Shown here: positions 1-10,442 of the stretch, in pieces
Numbering within the stretch: the first letter of the stretch is position 1
Layout: every line of letters starts with the position of its first letter
From: Rhynchopus sp. YZ270_cl-10
Lineage: Eukaryota; Euglenozoa; Diplonemea; Diplonemida; Diplonemidae
Assembly (NCBI GenBank): GCA_964035575.1
Contig: OZ037854.1
Coordinates: forward strand, 744,001-808,000
Direction of reading: 5' to 3'
Length of the DNA stretch: 64,000 nt
Program-made: the position numbers and the translations under genes
The notes under the pieces: generated by a model
The model's input: only the letters and a program-made list of their open reading frames with translations
Database searches by the model: none
Told to the model about the DNA's origin: nothing

Positions 1-38
1 GCCGACTTCGCAGTTCTGCATCCCTTAATACATTCTAT

Positions 39-2447
39 ATGCAGCTGGAGGCTCCGTTTCTCTTGAACAACATTACCACATCCGATTTAGGGGAGAACAG
101 TGCGTCCTGCATTTTCTCGGAAAAACTGCTGTCAATAAATTCTACTGATATCCCCTGCGCCTGGTGCGAAGAGGGAGTGGTGCTGTACGGCTCCCCAGGG
201 GGTGGGGGCAGTACTGTGATTCCGTTGCCAGGAAAGGCGGTGCTGGTTGCTGCTGTGGAGGATATGGTGTTGGTGTTGTGTGAAGGGGTGATCGGTTCGG
301 GGAAATATGTGATGAAGATGACGAAGGTGTCTTGGGGGGATGGATGGGAATACGAAACGGTTTCGAAGGATATAGACCTGGAGGGCACGCCAGTTCGCAT
401 GGTTGCCGCGCATGAGTCAGTGGTGTTCCTCTTCGCAAATAAGATGTTGTTGTATGAAATGCACTTCTCCTGGCAGTCTCTGGTCCGCACAGCGTCCTCC
501 GTCACCACATTCTCCATCTCCTTTTTTGAGTTCCGCATCAGTGGCTACTCATATTTCATGGGGGTAGGGCTAAATGGAGTCTTCAGTATCCTCCGTTCCA
601 ATCTGGGTTCCTTATCAATTCATAGCACCGAATTGGTCATAACAGATGAAACCCGAATTTATCCAGGGGTAGGTTACGGGGTTTTTTATTTGACTGAATT
701 TACTGACAATGTGCACAACCTTGTACGCTGCATATTCAACCCGCGTGACAATACTGTGCAGGTGGAAAAGCGGTTCAGGATGGAGATGGCTGTGGATCGG
801 TTTTGGGTGTTTGGGAGCTATTTTGTCGGAGTTAGTACTGCAGGGACGCTGGAGGGGTTTGAAATGCGAGAATACGACTTTACGCAACCCACCTTGGTGT
901 TACCTCCACCGCGTACCCCAGACAGAGACGACACCTTCCTGAGGAAGGAGGCCGGGGTGTTCGCGATGCCTCTTACCCCAGAGAAAATCGTTCTCCTCTC
1001 CGGCTTCCATCAAGACGACGTTTTGTACATCGCAAACGTTCCGGGCAGCTCCGGCGACGTCGAGGACTCTATCCCAACGCCCCCCAGCCTCTACCCCTGC
1101 ACCTCCCTCACTGCATTTTCCTCTCCCTTTCTGGGAGGGATCCTTACCTTGTGTGCAACCGAGGATGGGCACAGCCTTTTGCATATCTTTCCTATGTCAA
1201 TGAATATAACGGTCTTCGAAGACATGCAGGTTTTCAGTTTTGAGGAACACGAAGCAAACAATTTTACGGTGAAGGCTGCGGGGATAGATGGCCGCGTTAT
1301 GGTCGTTCTTCTCACCAACGAGACGCACTCCCTCCTGCAGTACTATGACCAGTGGAGAGCCACAGATCAGGAGTTTTTCCCGTTTCGAACCGCCTTCAAC
1401 AGCATAGCGCTGTTCGATAAGCAATTGGTCTGGGTGTCGGGCATGGATGTCCTCGTCTTTTACATAACTCAGCGCTCCTCTTACACCTCCAGAACGATTG
1501 ACATACAGCTAGATGGCCTGCTGTCCCCGGGGGGTGGGGTTTACTATTGGTATCCTGCGATTCTCTACAATGGCGCGTATTACAGTGGTGTTGCTGGAGG
1601 TGATGGGTTTGTTGTGTTGCGTATCAGCCCCACAGATATAACGTTGGACAAAGTGTATTCTTATAAGGGCTGCGGGGAAACGTATTCACAGTGTGCGGTG
1701 CACGGCATGATCTTCAGCTGTGCGGTGCAAACACCAAACGTAGCCGCTCCAAATAGCACTTTTGAGACCTCTCTTTTGCAGGTAAGGATCTCAGTGGACG
1801 GGCCGTTGACTGCAGCGCGGATAGCCTTGCCGTCTCCTGTCGTCTTCATCTTTGGCTCGGGGGTTATCAGTGAGAATGGTGATATGATACTTTTTTCCTC
1901 AAATTTTATGGGTCAATTGGCAGGCACAGCGCTGTCAGACGGAATGTGCACAACATCCGCCCCTACAGCAGTACCGATACTACCAGCCACGTCTGCGCCC
2001 ACAACCAATACGCCCTCAACAGAAGCACCACTGCCCTCATCATCGCCCGAGAACTCACTTTCCCCTTCAAACGCTCCGAACCCTGAAACGGACGTACCCG
2101 AGCAGAACGGCAGTGTGGACAAGGAGGTCGTGCCCGAGGGAAGTGGGGGAAGAGAAGGAGAAGAAGGGGGAGGGGGAGGAGGCGGGGGAGGTGCGCACAC
2201 CGGTGGATATGTCGCCCTCGCCGCAATGACCTGTCTCGCGCTCTGTTTCGTGGCGTTTCCTGCCCTGGTGTGTGTCATGGCTGTGTATAAGAAGGGTCCG
2301 TTCCACCCGAACTACACCCCAGGGCAGTATGGCTTTTGGGGGAAGGGAAAGGGAAAGGGGAAAGGGAAGGCAGGTGACCCAGTGCAGAGGGTTGCTCCGG
2401 TGGAGATGAATGTGGTTGCTGCGCAGGAGTATGTGGTGCTGGATTAG
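39..2447 (+). CDS. type I membrane protein with large extracellular region, probably 5' partial
   Basis: An open frame of 802 codons runs from the ATG at 39 to the TAG at 2445. The frame stays open back to base 3 and no signal peptide follows the ATG, so the true start probably lies upstream of the window. About 630 residues form an aromatic- and beta-rich ectodomain with N-glycosylation motifs (NIT, NST) and repeated blade-like stretches; a beta-propeller is possible but not shown. Residues about 640-690 are a Thr/Ser/Pro stalk, followed by a Gly/Glu-rich run. One membrane segment lies at about 723-750, with a short cytoplasmic tail holding a GKGKGKGKGK run. This layout suits a surface receptor or adhesin. 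I do not recognise the family. No intron is evident. Confidence 0.75.
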   Translation: MQLEAPFLLNNITTSDLGENSASCIFSEKLLSINSTDIPCAWCEEGVVLYGSPGGGGSTVIPLPGKAVLVAAVEDMVLVLCEGVIGSGKYVMKMTKVSWGDGWEYETVSKDIDLEGTPVRMVAAHESVVFLFANKMLLYEMHFSWQSLVRTASSVTTFSISFFEFRISGYSYFMGVGLNGVFSILRSNLGSLSIHSTELVITDETRIYPGVGYGVFYLTEFTDNVHNLVRCIFNPRDNTVQVEKRFRMEMAVDRFWVFGSYFVGVSTAGTLEGFEMREYDFTQPTLVLPPPRTPDRDDTFLRKEAGVFAMPLTPEKIVLLSGFHQDDVLYIANVPGSSGDVEDSIPTPPSLYPCTSLTAFSSPFLGGILTLCATEDGHSLLHIFPMSMNITVFEDMQVFSFEEHEANNFTVKAAGIDGRVMVVLLTNETHSLLQYYDQWRATDQEFFPFRTAFNSIALFDKQLVWVSGMDVLVFYITQRSSYTSRTIDIQLDGLLSPGGGVYYWYPAILYNGAYYSGVAGGDGFVVLRISPTDITLDKVYSYKGCGETYSQCAVHGMIFSCAVQTPNVAAPNSTFETSLLQVRISVDGPLTAARIALPSPVVFIFGSGVISENGDMILFSSNFMGQLAGTALSDGMCTTSAPTAVPILPATSAPTTNTPSTEAPLPSSSPENSLSPSNAPNPETDVPEQNGSVDKEVVPEGSGGREGEEGGGGGGGGGAHTGGYVALAAMTCLALCFVAFPALVCVMAVYKKGPFHPNYTPGQYGFWGKGKGKGKGKAGDPVQRVAPVEMNVVAAQEYVVLD

Positions 2448-2789
2448 GGGGCAATGGGAATGCATGGCAAAACTCATCGATTTTGTCATTTTTTTTTTTT
2501 TTTTTTTTGGAAAAAGAAAGAAGAAAAATCAGTTGGTGTTGGGGTGGGGTTGGGCGGAAAACGTGTTGTGATGGTTCAAACTTTTATTTTGTTCTGTGCT
2601 TTTTTCTCTGGGGCTTCGGAAGTGCCTTCACTTTTCGTTGAATTTTTCCATCTCGGTCACTCCTTGTTGAATGATGCATTTTCTTTTTTTTGGGTGATTT
2701 TGGGTGATCTCATTTTACTTTTGTGCTTTGGAGAGGACGTTGATGGACTTACTCCGTCTTTCTTTCACAGAATTGGTCTTTATCATTTA

Positions 2790-2882
2790 GTGCTCTCTGG
2801 GGGGTTCGATAACCCCGCGGAGAACCAGTGCCCTGCATCCGCCGATGAACGGTGAGGCGTTTTGCACTTTCAACTTTTCTTT
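2790..2882 (+). repeat. family B hairpin repeat (B-box-like), copy 1
   Basis: A GGGGTTCGATAACCCC hairpin lies inside a longer CTC..GAG stem. It is followed by a second stem (GCATC/GGCGT) and the tail TTTGCACTTTCAACTTTTC. Near-identical copies lie at 6580, 24350 and 59625. GGTTCGA matches the Pol III B box found in tRNA-derived SINEs. The rest of 2448-3030 is T-rich and shows no gene. Confidence 0.75.
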
Positions 2883-3030
2883 AGTATTCCTTCCACTTTG
2901 TTGTTAGCTTTTGGTTCTTTTTTTTTTTTGGACGAATTGGTTTGGTCAATTAGTTGACCTCCCCCCTCTTTGGGTATTGCGCACAAAAACACTATCAAAA
3001 CCGACACCTTTGTTTATGAAGCTGTTTCAA

Positions 3031-3671
3031 GGGGCGAATATGGGTGAATGCGTAAACCCCCCCCTCCCCTAAATTTCACTACGATTTTTGATTTTTTTTT
3101 ATTTCTGTTGGGAGGCTATGAGAGGTCGAGGTGCATGTACAAGGGGTGTTTGGGGGGTCTGGGGGGCCTGGGGACCCTGGGGGGGTGTTTTGGGGTCTTT
3201 TTTATGATGTACGACGCTTTTTTGGGCATGAACGTGTATTGTGGCCCGTCTTACCACAGGTTTCACACGTTTTATGTGAAACTGAGGAAACTAAAGAAAT
3301 AAAAGACCGCGTTCTCTTAGCCATGCGGTGAAGGGCCTCTGTCATCTCTTCTTCTTCTTGAGGGACAGGATCGTGCTCCTCGTCAGAGGAGTCACCGATT
3401 ATATCGTCCTCGTCACCGATCCTCGTCAGAGGAGTCACCGATTATATCGTCTTCTGGGGGTAGGGAGTAAAAATAGCCCAAAAACACGCAAAAATACCCC
3501 AAAATGGGTCAAAATAAGTATATTTTTGCCCAAAAGCCCCCAAAACCCGCCGGAAAATGGTTTTGGGGGTGGTTCTGGGCAGTTTTCGGCGCTGATTTCT
3601 GGTAAAACCTCAAAAATCGTAGTGAAATTTAGGGGAGGGGGGGTTTTACGCATCGACCCATATACAACCCC
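3031..3671. mobile_element. TIR DNA transposon remnant (T1), about 640 bp
   Basis: The outer about 65 bases are inverted repeats. Both ends, read inward, contain ATATGGGT, then ATGCGTAAA, a C-run, and CTAAATTTCACTACGAT. The interior holds a minus-strand reading frame ending in a zinc knuckle, and a 43-bp tandem duplication at about 3379-3450. I see no clear target duplication. The terminal motif resembles that of the element at 9554-10396. Confidence 0.8.
3202..3438 (-). pseudogene. C-terminal piece of a transposon protein with CCHC zinc knuckle
   Basis: This minus-strand frame carries an acidic run (DSSDEE, QEEEE), a basic stretch, and CETCGKTGHNTRSC followed by PKKRR and a stop. The C-x2-C-x4-H-x4-C spacing is a zinc knuckle, as found near the C-terminus of Mutator-like and related transposases. 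No catalytic domain is present, and the 43-bp tandem duplication disrupts its N-terminal side. It is most likely a decayed internal piece of T1. Confidence 0.5.
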
Positions 3672-3692
3672 TATACTTTATCCACAAAAATG

Positions 3693-3773
3693 AAACCTTC
3701 TCCCGAGTGTGACACTGGACAGTGCAGACTGTCTAGCAAGACTAGGGCAGCTGCACTATTCCTACAAATTATC
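3693..3773 (-). repeat. family J repeat
   Basis: Read on the minus strand it contains TTTGATAATTTG, TAGTGCAGCTGCC and a hairpin around CTAG..CTAG. Related copies lie at 19498 (plus strand), 23757, 28866 and 58876 (minus strand), so this family occurs in both orientations. Confidence 0.55.
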
Positions 3774-3817
3774 AAACAAAACGCCTTCCCCCCCAAAAAA
3801 AAATTTACAACCAATGC

Positions 3818-3941
3818 TGGTGTGATCACCAAACCGATTCTCCGTGGTTCTCCCCAAGGTTCTCCGTTAAGGAGGGGTATAGCCCCTAGCAGTTCTCCGT
3901 GGTTCTCCCGCCGGGTTGTCCGTACCCCCTGAATCACACCA
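3818..3941. mobile_element. 124-bp short element, ends TGGTGTGA/TCACACCA, 5-bp target duplication
   Basis: The ends are exact inverted 8-mers, and AATGC flanks both sides (3813-3817 and 3942-3946). The interior has directly repeated TTCTCCGTGGTTCTCC blocks on either side of GGGGTATAGCCCC. The element at 18157-19103 has the same two halves, split by about 0.8 kb of other DNA. TG..CA ends with a 5-bp duplication would also fit a solo LTR, but no internal LTR-element region is seen. Confidence 0.75.
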
Positions 3942-4097
3942 AATGCCCCCCTTTTTTTTATGCCGATTTTTTCCTCCCGTTTTCCTACCTTTTCTCACCA
4001 TACAGACATATCGTTGTTTTATTGTTTATTTGGCACACATTTTTTTCAAAATAAAACAACACCTTTCCCAATACACCCTGATGCGCGGGTCTTCTCG

Positions 4098-6513
4098 ATG
4101 CACACAGCTTTTTGCTGTCTGCAGTTGACACACAGATTCACTTTTTTCTCTCCCCCTTTCTCACCCTTCTTTTTCTTGCTTCTTCTAACCTTAATTCCAT
4201 TAACACATGCGGATGCGACATTTGCAAGACCTACCCTCTCCGATAGATTACCACCACGCAATGTAACCGGTGGATACGCTGGGGTGTGGAGTAGCATCCA
4301 CACCTCAAATCTTACTGACGAATGGACCCGCTTCTGGCAGGTTGAGGGCTACTCCTTGCTTCCCACACCGCCTCCATCACAACATTGGCAGACCCCGCAC
4401 CCTGCAAAGCGGGTTGCAGAACTGCGTCTCACCTCCTCCCTTGAACCTGGAGAGGCCCAGCTCTTACAGGGTACCCTCATTTTGAAAGATAGTACCACGC
4501 AAGACGGACCTGAAGTGGGAGAAACGGAGGGAGGGAGGATCGGAAAACGACGTTATATCGTCCGCGCTGTGGTGTCTGAGGATAACCACCGGCTTGCAAT
4601 ATTCGCTGCCCCGCAGGGTCTGAAACATCTCATATTAAAAGATTTTTTGTACGAAGACCGTATTTTCCATGCATACATCGACGCAAGCTATCACATTGCA
4701 CAGTACTTCGGGGCAACCCTTGCCTTGATTGGTGCTGAATCGTATGCAATGCCCGAAAACATCTCGCGAAAATCGTCTCTCCCATCAGACTCTATAGAAA
4801 AAGACCCTTGCCTCTTTTTTGGAGATCTAAAGGTGTCTGGGGGAGAGGAGGGGTTTGGGGTGGACGGCGTGTTGATCTCGTTGACCTGCAATATGTCCGT
4901 CAATGTGTCGGTTGGGCAAGGAGTGGTGGTGGGGGAGACGGTGTGGATGCAGAACTATTTGTTGGGAGCGGGGGTGGTGACGGGGGTGCAGGGGTGGGGG
5001 TTTGTGAGGCAGGGGGTGCACACTCCCTCGGCTGTGGCGCATGCGAGGTTAGCGTGGCTGTCGTTCTTCAATTTGGGTGTTCTGGAGTGGGCAATGTTTG
5101 GATCGCACTTCTCCCTGCTCACCCCAATGCCTGCACTGCTCCGTTGTGTGTTAGGCATCGGCATGCTCCACGGCCTCATCCTCAAACTCTGCACACAGCA
5201 CGTCATGAACGCGCTCCTTGCAAACTCCTTCTTCTCGGACCTCTTCTCCCGCTGCTGGGTGCTCGCCGCAAACGTTGCCTGGTGGGCTGTGGTCTACCGT
5301 GTTCCCTACCTTTGGATCCCTGCAATGTTTCTGCTTCATTCGATCTGGCTCCCACAGATCTATCACAGTGCCTGTGTAAATGCAAGCAAACCGGTTGCCC
5401 CGTATGTAAGGGATTTTTTTTTTTTTTGGGGATGGCATAATGAAATCAAATTATCTCAAAAAAAAATGTGCAGATTGCTGCTCGTGACGACCTTCGCTGC
5501 ACGTTTGTACTATGTAGGTGCGGAGCTTCTGCATGACTCGTTCTTGAACACATTCACCCCGTGTCCGGGGGTCTTTGTTGCGCTCTGTGTGTGGTTGCTG
5601 TTGCAGACGTATGCGTCTTTTTTTAGTATTTACAAAATGACTGTGTGCCTGCTTACAGTTTCCCTGTCAGCAACTCCTACAACACTCCGGGGGTACAATC
5701 ACCTACAGAGTGTCAGTACTCTGCGCCTCCCAGACGCGTTGTGCACATATCAACTTCACTTTTCCCTCCAAATACGTCTTCAACCACAACACCGCCACAG
5801 CGCCACCATGCTCCTGCAGCACCGCTACGGGCCAACGTTTTTCCTCCCCGACACCTGGGTGCCACCAAGACTCGCCTCACATGATTACCACAAGCTGCCT
5901 CCACAGACAGACGACACAGCTGCAGAGGAGGCTGGCACCAGCCCCTTCCATGCACTGGGCGGCGACGCACGGCGACGTGGGGGTACCGACGCGACTGACG
6001 AGGAGGCTGCAGCAGAGGTGGAATGCGTCATATGCCAGGTATGTGTCCGCATCGAGCTTTGCTGCGATAAACGAACCGACTCCCATTTTTTTCCATCTTT
6101 GATGGTCGCAAAGCAAAAACCGTAACACATCCACAACACAGACCTCAGTAGACACCGGGAGCCCTAAGGGCTACATGGTGCCCCCATGCGGGCATATCTT
6201 CCACACACCATGTCTGCTGGAGTGGATGAACCAAAGGATGGAGTGTCCAATCTGCAGAAGGTATGTGCGCGTTTGATGCCTATTTCCGTTTGTAATGCGT
6301 GTCGTCCACGATTTTTTTTGTTTTGATTTTGGTGCTTGGCTTATTGCTCAAATATTCCGTTTGCACGCGGTTGTGTTGGGGGTGTAATTCACCAAAAAAA
6401 AAAAAAAACCGTCCTCCCACTCACCCCTATGTCACCGTCTTCTCATTCCTGATATAATCTAATGTTCTTCCCCATACTACAGAGAGCTCCCTGACCCTTC
6501 CCGAGCCGCGTGA
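4098..6513 (+). CDS. Tul1/DSC1-like transmembrane RING-H2 E3 ubiquitin ligase
   Basis: Exons: 4098-5401, 5474-5608, 5801-6038, 6142-6260, 6483-6513; all phases agree (608 codons). The first two introns are multiples of three without stops, so the frame reads through them. The start was chosen because a signal peptide follows (FFFLLLLTLIPLTHADA). A lumenal domain with NVT, NLT and NMS sites comes next, then several membrane helices, then RYGPTFFLP..DYH, which in Tul1/DSC1 ligases links the last helix to the cytosolic RING. The C-terminal RING reads CVIC..CGHIFHTPC..CPICRRELP. This family ubiquitinates misfolded or orphan membrane proteins in Golgi and endosomes. The RING is split over three exons. 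The assignment rests on topology plus the two C-terminal motifs. Confidence 0.87.
5650..5767 (+). repeat. family A hairpin repeat inside intron 2 of the E3 ligase gene
   Basis: It begins CAGTTTCCCTGTCAGCAACT and contains an ACTCCG..CAGAGTGT stem and a second GCG..CGC hairpin. It ends CATATCAACTTCACTTTT. Fuller copies lie at 10541 and 22690. It fills most of the 192-base intron 5609-5800. Confidence 0.75.
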
Positions 6514-6579
6514 CCTGATTGCTGGGGTGATGTTTTGATTTTTATTGTGTTATAACCTAGTGTGCATCAAATGAAATGA

Positions 6580-6680
6580 TCTCTGGGGGGGGTTCGACAA
6601 CCCCGCGGAGAACCAGTTCCCCTGCGTCCGCCGAACGGTGAGGCGCTTTTGCAGTTTTCAACTTTCTTAAACTTTTCTTT
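6580..6680 (+). repeat. family B repeat, copy 2
   Basis: It carries the GGGGGTTCGACAACCCC hairpin, a GCGTCC..GGCGC stem and a T-rich end. It is the main recognisable item in 6514-6880. Confidence 0.7.
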
Positions 6681-6883
6681 TCAACTTTTTCTCCTCTCGA
6701 CAATCGTGCAGCGTTGGGTGCAGCGAACGGGAGTACCTGTAAGCTCACAACCTTCAGCGTAAGGTGGACTCGCCGCCTGACGAGCAGTTGTGTACCGCCC
6801 CCGTTGACGTAAGCCATTAGACTTCCTTTGCACACCTTCTGGCCGCACCTTGTGTGCTTTCATCCAGATGGCTGGCATCGTAC

Positions 6884-6935
6884 AGTGGGTCAGTTGGAGG
6901 TGCCTGCATCAACAACTACCATTTCTTTCTGTTTG
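6884..6935 (+). repeat. family K repeat (also at 22343-22395)
   Basis: CATCGTACAGTG, GGAGGTG and CAACAACTACCATTT recur in order at 22343. I see nothing else definite in 6936-7405 apart from C/T-rich tracts leading to the next gene. Confidence 0.5.
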
Positions 6936-7405
6936 ACCCCTTCTGCAGAGCCCTACGATATATTGTACTATTTAGTGCTGCAGATCTCTTACAAAAAAAA
7001 AATACTGCCATACCCCCCCACACACGCACACCCTTTTATTTTTCTCCCCTTCTTATTGTCCTCGCCCCATTCCCTGCAAACAATAGCATCTCTCATTACA
7101 AAACTGGCGACTTTATGTTGTCCATAATAGGCGGACCCGACGGTTTAGACCATTTTTGGGCCTTTCTTGGACCAAAACCGCAAAATCTGCCACACCATAA
7201 TGTCAAACAAAATTTGTCTCCCCTCCCCCCTCCTGCATAATCCCCTCCCCCTTTTTCCTTCAGGACCTTCTCCCTTCCCTTTTCTCCCACTCTGTACCCC
7301 CCCTTTCACACTTCGTTGACATTCGTTTACTCAAAATATACCCTTTCCCTTCCCCCTTTCTCCACCTAGTGTGTTTCTTTTCCTTTTTTTTTTTTTTTTA
7401 TATCG

Positions 7406-9235
7406 ATGATACTATTTGTGCAAAAATTTTCGCATGAACAGTTTATTCGCGCTTTGTTTAAGGTAGCGTCTGTTGTCTCGTTGCTTGCTGCTGTGGGGGT
7501 AGGTGCGGCACATGATCCACAAGATGCTCCTGTGTTTGCAGCAGGGATGGTGGGTCTTGTTGTCACCGCCGTCATTAGTCTGTTCCGCCTCACCACTGGA
7601 CGAAGCTTCGGCGAACCTTGGGTAGTCTTCTTCTGTTTTTCGCTCGCCGCGTCTCTCCTCCTCGCCGACCTCACCCTACAAGGAATCTGCCGCGAAGCAT
7701 GGCCGCTCTTTCTGTGCTGCATCAACTTCCTCGTCGTTGCGCAGGTAAAGCACGCCTATCTGTTAGGCCTGACCTGTAGCGTTTCCCTTTATGTAATAAT
7801 AATTGGGGCAGAAAAGACGACGCGGTTTGGTTTATTAGATTTTCCCGGGGCAATCCCGCAGGGGCAGCGGGAGGCGTATTTTCAGAGGTGGTTTCGTTGT
7901 GAGACCTTGCCGTGTGAGAGGGGTGGTGATGGGTTGGGAGAGGCGGCGATTGCGTTGGTGGTTTTGCTGGTCAATTATGGGGTTGCGTGCGGGTTTGCGG
8001 TGGGGATGGAGAAGGAGAGGAAGGAGGCACAGAACGCAACGAGGGTGGTGAAGCTTATTGCTGACCTTCTAGCGGACTACGATATGCACGCTGTCTCTCA
8101 GGTCCTTTCGGAGAACGAAGAAGCCCTCTCGCAGGATATGGTCTACACACTGCGTGTTCTCGAGACGAATCTGTGGACGTACAGTTCATATCTCCCGCAG
8201 TCGTGCTTTGCGCATGATACCACGGATTTTGACATCTGGGGCGACGATATGGATCTCACCACCATTAACGTTGCGGATCTTGCTCCGAAGTCGGCAGCCT
8301 TCGCGGATAACCTTTCCGTCTCCATTGCGAATACCCGGAGTACCAACCGGACAGACAGCTCCACAAAGTCGGTTATCGTTCAGTCCCCGATTATGAACAG
8401 ACAGCTCTGTCTCGTCACCTCCTGCGCAACGTTGCTTGTCGTGAACATCAAAAACGCCCTCACAGACGACTCCACCGAGCTCACAACGCTGTTCGGAGAG
8501 GTGCTCGGGAGGACCCTGCTCTCTTTGCAAAAGAAGGGTGTGGTCGACGTCTTTGTGGGCGACAAGATCCACTGTTCATTCAACGCGTCGAAGAAATGCT
8601 CCTCGCACGGTGTCGAGGCGGTGACGTCTGCAAAGTGGCTGTTCTTTGGCAACAGTATTTGTATCGAGCGTGCCAATGTAGGGATCGCGAGTGGCAAGGT
8701 GCTGATGGGTGAGATGGGGTGCCGTGCGATGCGGCGCTTCAGTGTGTTTGGGAAGCTGCTGCAGGAGGTGCTGGATGTGGAGCGTGTGGGACGTGCTGTG
8801 GGGAGCAACGTGGTGTGCTCGCTGGCGACATTCAAGGAGGCGGAGTGCCGGCATCGGTTGCGTCTGCTGCCGTTGTGTTTGGACCATGATCTTGTTGTTG
8901 CAGATGCTTCGATGTGCGAGGAAGACATGAACAAAAGCGGCAGTGCTGATGGTGAGTGGCTCTACCGAGTGGGTGAGATGCAGGTAGAGTGGGAGGCATT
9001 CAACAACTCAGTGAAGGACTACTGGTGCAACCGCGATACAGACCGTGCCGTCGCCATGGCAGGCACAAAAGCCGAAATGCTCCAAGAGCTCATCACAACC
9101 TTCAAAGACACTACAGTCGTCAGAGGCCGGCTGCACCGTGCCTCGAAGAAGAAGAAACGGGTGCACACCCCACAACCCCAATCAGTGCAAGCATCCGAGA
9201 ACCGCCGCAGCAAAGGTTGTTTTGACACCCTGTAA
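7406..9235 (+). CDS. six-TM receptor-like protein with degenerate class III nucleotidyl cyclase domain (diverged paralog)
   Basis: 609 codons, no intron. About six hydrophobic helices fill residues 10-215. An amphipathic linker ends YSSYLPQSCF, then a polar spacer leads to a cyclase homology domain at about 335-500. Landmarks of that domain are TLLVVNIKN, VDVFVGDKIHCSF, NVGIASGKVLMGEMG and RRFSVFGKLLQEV. Class III cyclases normally have a metal-binding Asp in the first motif; here it is Asn-Ile-Lys-Asn. The second motif does keep a GDK. The enzyme is therefore probably inactive or altered and may act as a ligand-binding or dimerising sensor. It is clearly related to the four genes at 34182-44377 but much more diverged. 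Confidence 0.82.
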   Translation: MILFVQKFSHEQFIRALFKVASVVSLLAAVGVGAAHDPQDAPVFAAGMVGLVVTAVISLFRLTTGRSFGEPWVVFFCFSLAASLLLADLTLQGICREAWPLFLCCINFLVVAQVKHAYLLGLTCSVSLYVIIIGAEKTTRFGLLDFPGAIPQGQREAYFQRWFRCETLPCERGGDGLGEAAIALVVLLVNYGVACGFAVGMEKERKEAQNATRVVKLIADLLADYDMHAVSQVLSENEEALSQDMVYTLRVLETNLWTYSSYLPQSCFAHDTTDFDIWGDDMDLTTINVADLAPKSAAFADNLSVSIANTRSTNRTDSSTKSVIVQSPIMNRQLCLVTSCATLLVVNIKNALTDDSTELTTLFGEVLGRTLLSLQKKGVVDVFVGDKIHCSFNASKKCSSHGVEAVTSAKWLFFGNSICIERANVGIASGKVLMGEMGCRAMRRFSVFGKLLQEVLDVERVGRAVGSNVVCSLATFKEAECRHRLRLLPLCLDHDLVVADASMCEEDMNKSGSADGEWLYRVGEMQVEWEAFNNSVKDYWCNRDTDRAVAMAGTKAEMLQELITTFKDTTVVRGRLHRASKKKKRVHTPQPQSVQASENRRSKGCFDTL

Positions 9236-9270
9236 TAGAAAAAAAAAAACAAGAGCAGTCAGCCCTATTC

Positions 9271-9553
9271 TTATGTGCTCATACAAAGAAATCCCACCCA
9301 GTGTATCGGGCTCTATTTACGTAGGGCAGGGTACGCTTTTTCTTAGTGTTGAGTTTGTCAAGTCAATGAGGTGCCTTCTGCATTCCGAACTGTTCCGACC
9401 ACATGCCCTTTGAGGTGTGCTGATAAAGCACCCTCATCGGGTTGGTACGCATAAGGGAAACAATTCCTCCGCATTCCTCTCTTTGCTTTGAATTACTCTC
9501 AGGAAAAGTGTCAATTTATGGGGTCAAAGTGGGCATCTATTGACACCTTTTGG
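9271..9553 (+). repeat. family H repeat, copy 1 (empty site for a C module)
   Basis: About 280 bases closely match 13236-13565, beginning TGTGCTCATACAAAGAAATC. Between TTTGCTTT and ACTCTCAGG this copy lacks a 49-base C-type hairpin module that copy 2 contains. The copy ends where the TIR element at 9554 begins. Confidence 0.85.
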
Positions 9554-10396
9554 ATATGGGTCCGTCCGGAAACCCTCCTGGTAAGATTCATCCTTTTGGG
9601 GGTTTTTTGAGGTTTTTCTGCTCAAAACACCCAAACAACCCAATTTTTTGATACCCACCATACACCTACCACCCCAGAGGGCATATTGTGATCATTTATT
9701 TTTGTTTATTTCCGCTCCCCCCCTTTTTACTTATATTTTTTTACGTATTTTTGGACATTTCATAAACGTGGCAATGACAGCAGTGAAGTTCACTTTTTTT
9801 GTCGAGAAACACGGTAAGAATGGGTGCGACGCACACTTGGTGTCGTTTCGAACCATCTCTCTGATGATTCTTGTTGTCAGGAGATCCTTACCGTAGGGGT
9901 CATTGTCGGTGCCCTGCGCGAGCTTCCCCACACAGAGGCCTTTGTTATCTCATTCCCTCGTACTCATATGTATCAGTGCACCGTTCTTTCCATCAATCTC
10001 TTTTCGTCTGTGTACTGCTACTCGAGCAACGGTCGTGTCATTTCAGCGTGTACTCTGACATGGAGGGAACCTGTATTTACTATGGAGTCTCCACATCCAA
10101 GGTGACCCGCAAAGCAAAAGTCCCTGGAATTGATCCAGTAGATTTGACAGAGGTCAATGAAACCTTGTCAAGGCAGCATGAAAGGGTTAAGAGAAAGAGA
10201 GAAGAGATCCAGAAGAACGACAATAAAAGGCTGAAAATCTGATTAAAAAAGCGAAAATATAGCCTCAGACCCCAAAAACCTATTTTCATATCAGAATATC
10301 ACCTAGATGCACTTTTTGTGGGGGACATCATCAAAAAAACCCAAAAATACCCAAAAGGATGAATCTTACCAGAGGGGTTTCCGGACGAGTCCATAT
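9554..10396. mobile_element. TIR element T3, about 840 bp, carrying a small reading frame
   Basis: Both ends, read inward, contain ATATGG, CGTCCGGAAACCC, then TGGTAAGATTCATCCTTTTG. The match covers about 45 bases. The opening ATATGGGTC...AAACCC also matches the termini of T1 (3031-3671), suggesting one superfamily. It lies directly after repeat H copy 1. Confidence 0.8.
9774..10242 (+). pseudogene. small protein gene or relic inside T3
   Basis: The start region reads MTAVKFTFFVEKHG and is followed by a GTAAGA donor-like site. A long coding-like middle (EILTVGVIVGALRELPH) comes next, and in another frame a basic tail ending KRKREEIQKNDNKRLKI before a TGA. A frame change in the middle means either a second, very short intron or decay. 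There is no known domain. It may be a transposon accessory protein or a captured host exon. Confidence 0.35.
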
Positions 10397-10442
10397 GTTT
10401 CACCCCTCCCCATTTTCAAACTGAGCATCACAGCGATGTGAT

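Noticed and set aside
2790-2882. A tRNA gene, because of GGTTCGATAACCCC
   Set aside because: No acceptor stem, D-arm or anticodon arm can be drawn around it; only the B-box-like hairpin is present.
3818-3941. Solo LTR of a retrotransposon (TG..CA ends, 5-bp duplication)
   Set aside because: No internal region, primer-binding site or reverse-transcriptase frame was found with either copy; kept only as an alternative.
3960-4097. An earlier start for the E3 ligase at 3960
   Set aside because: The added 46 residues precede the signal peptide and are T/C-rich 5' flank; the ATG at 4098 places the signal peptide at the N-terminus.
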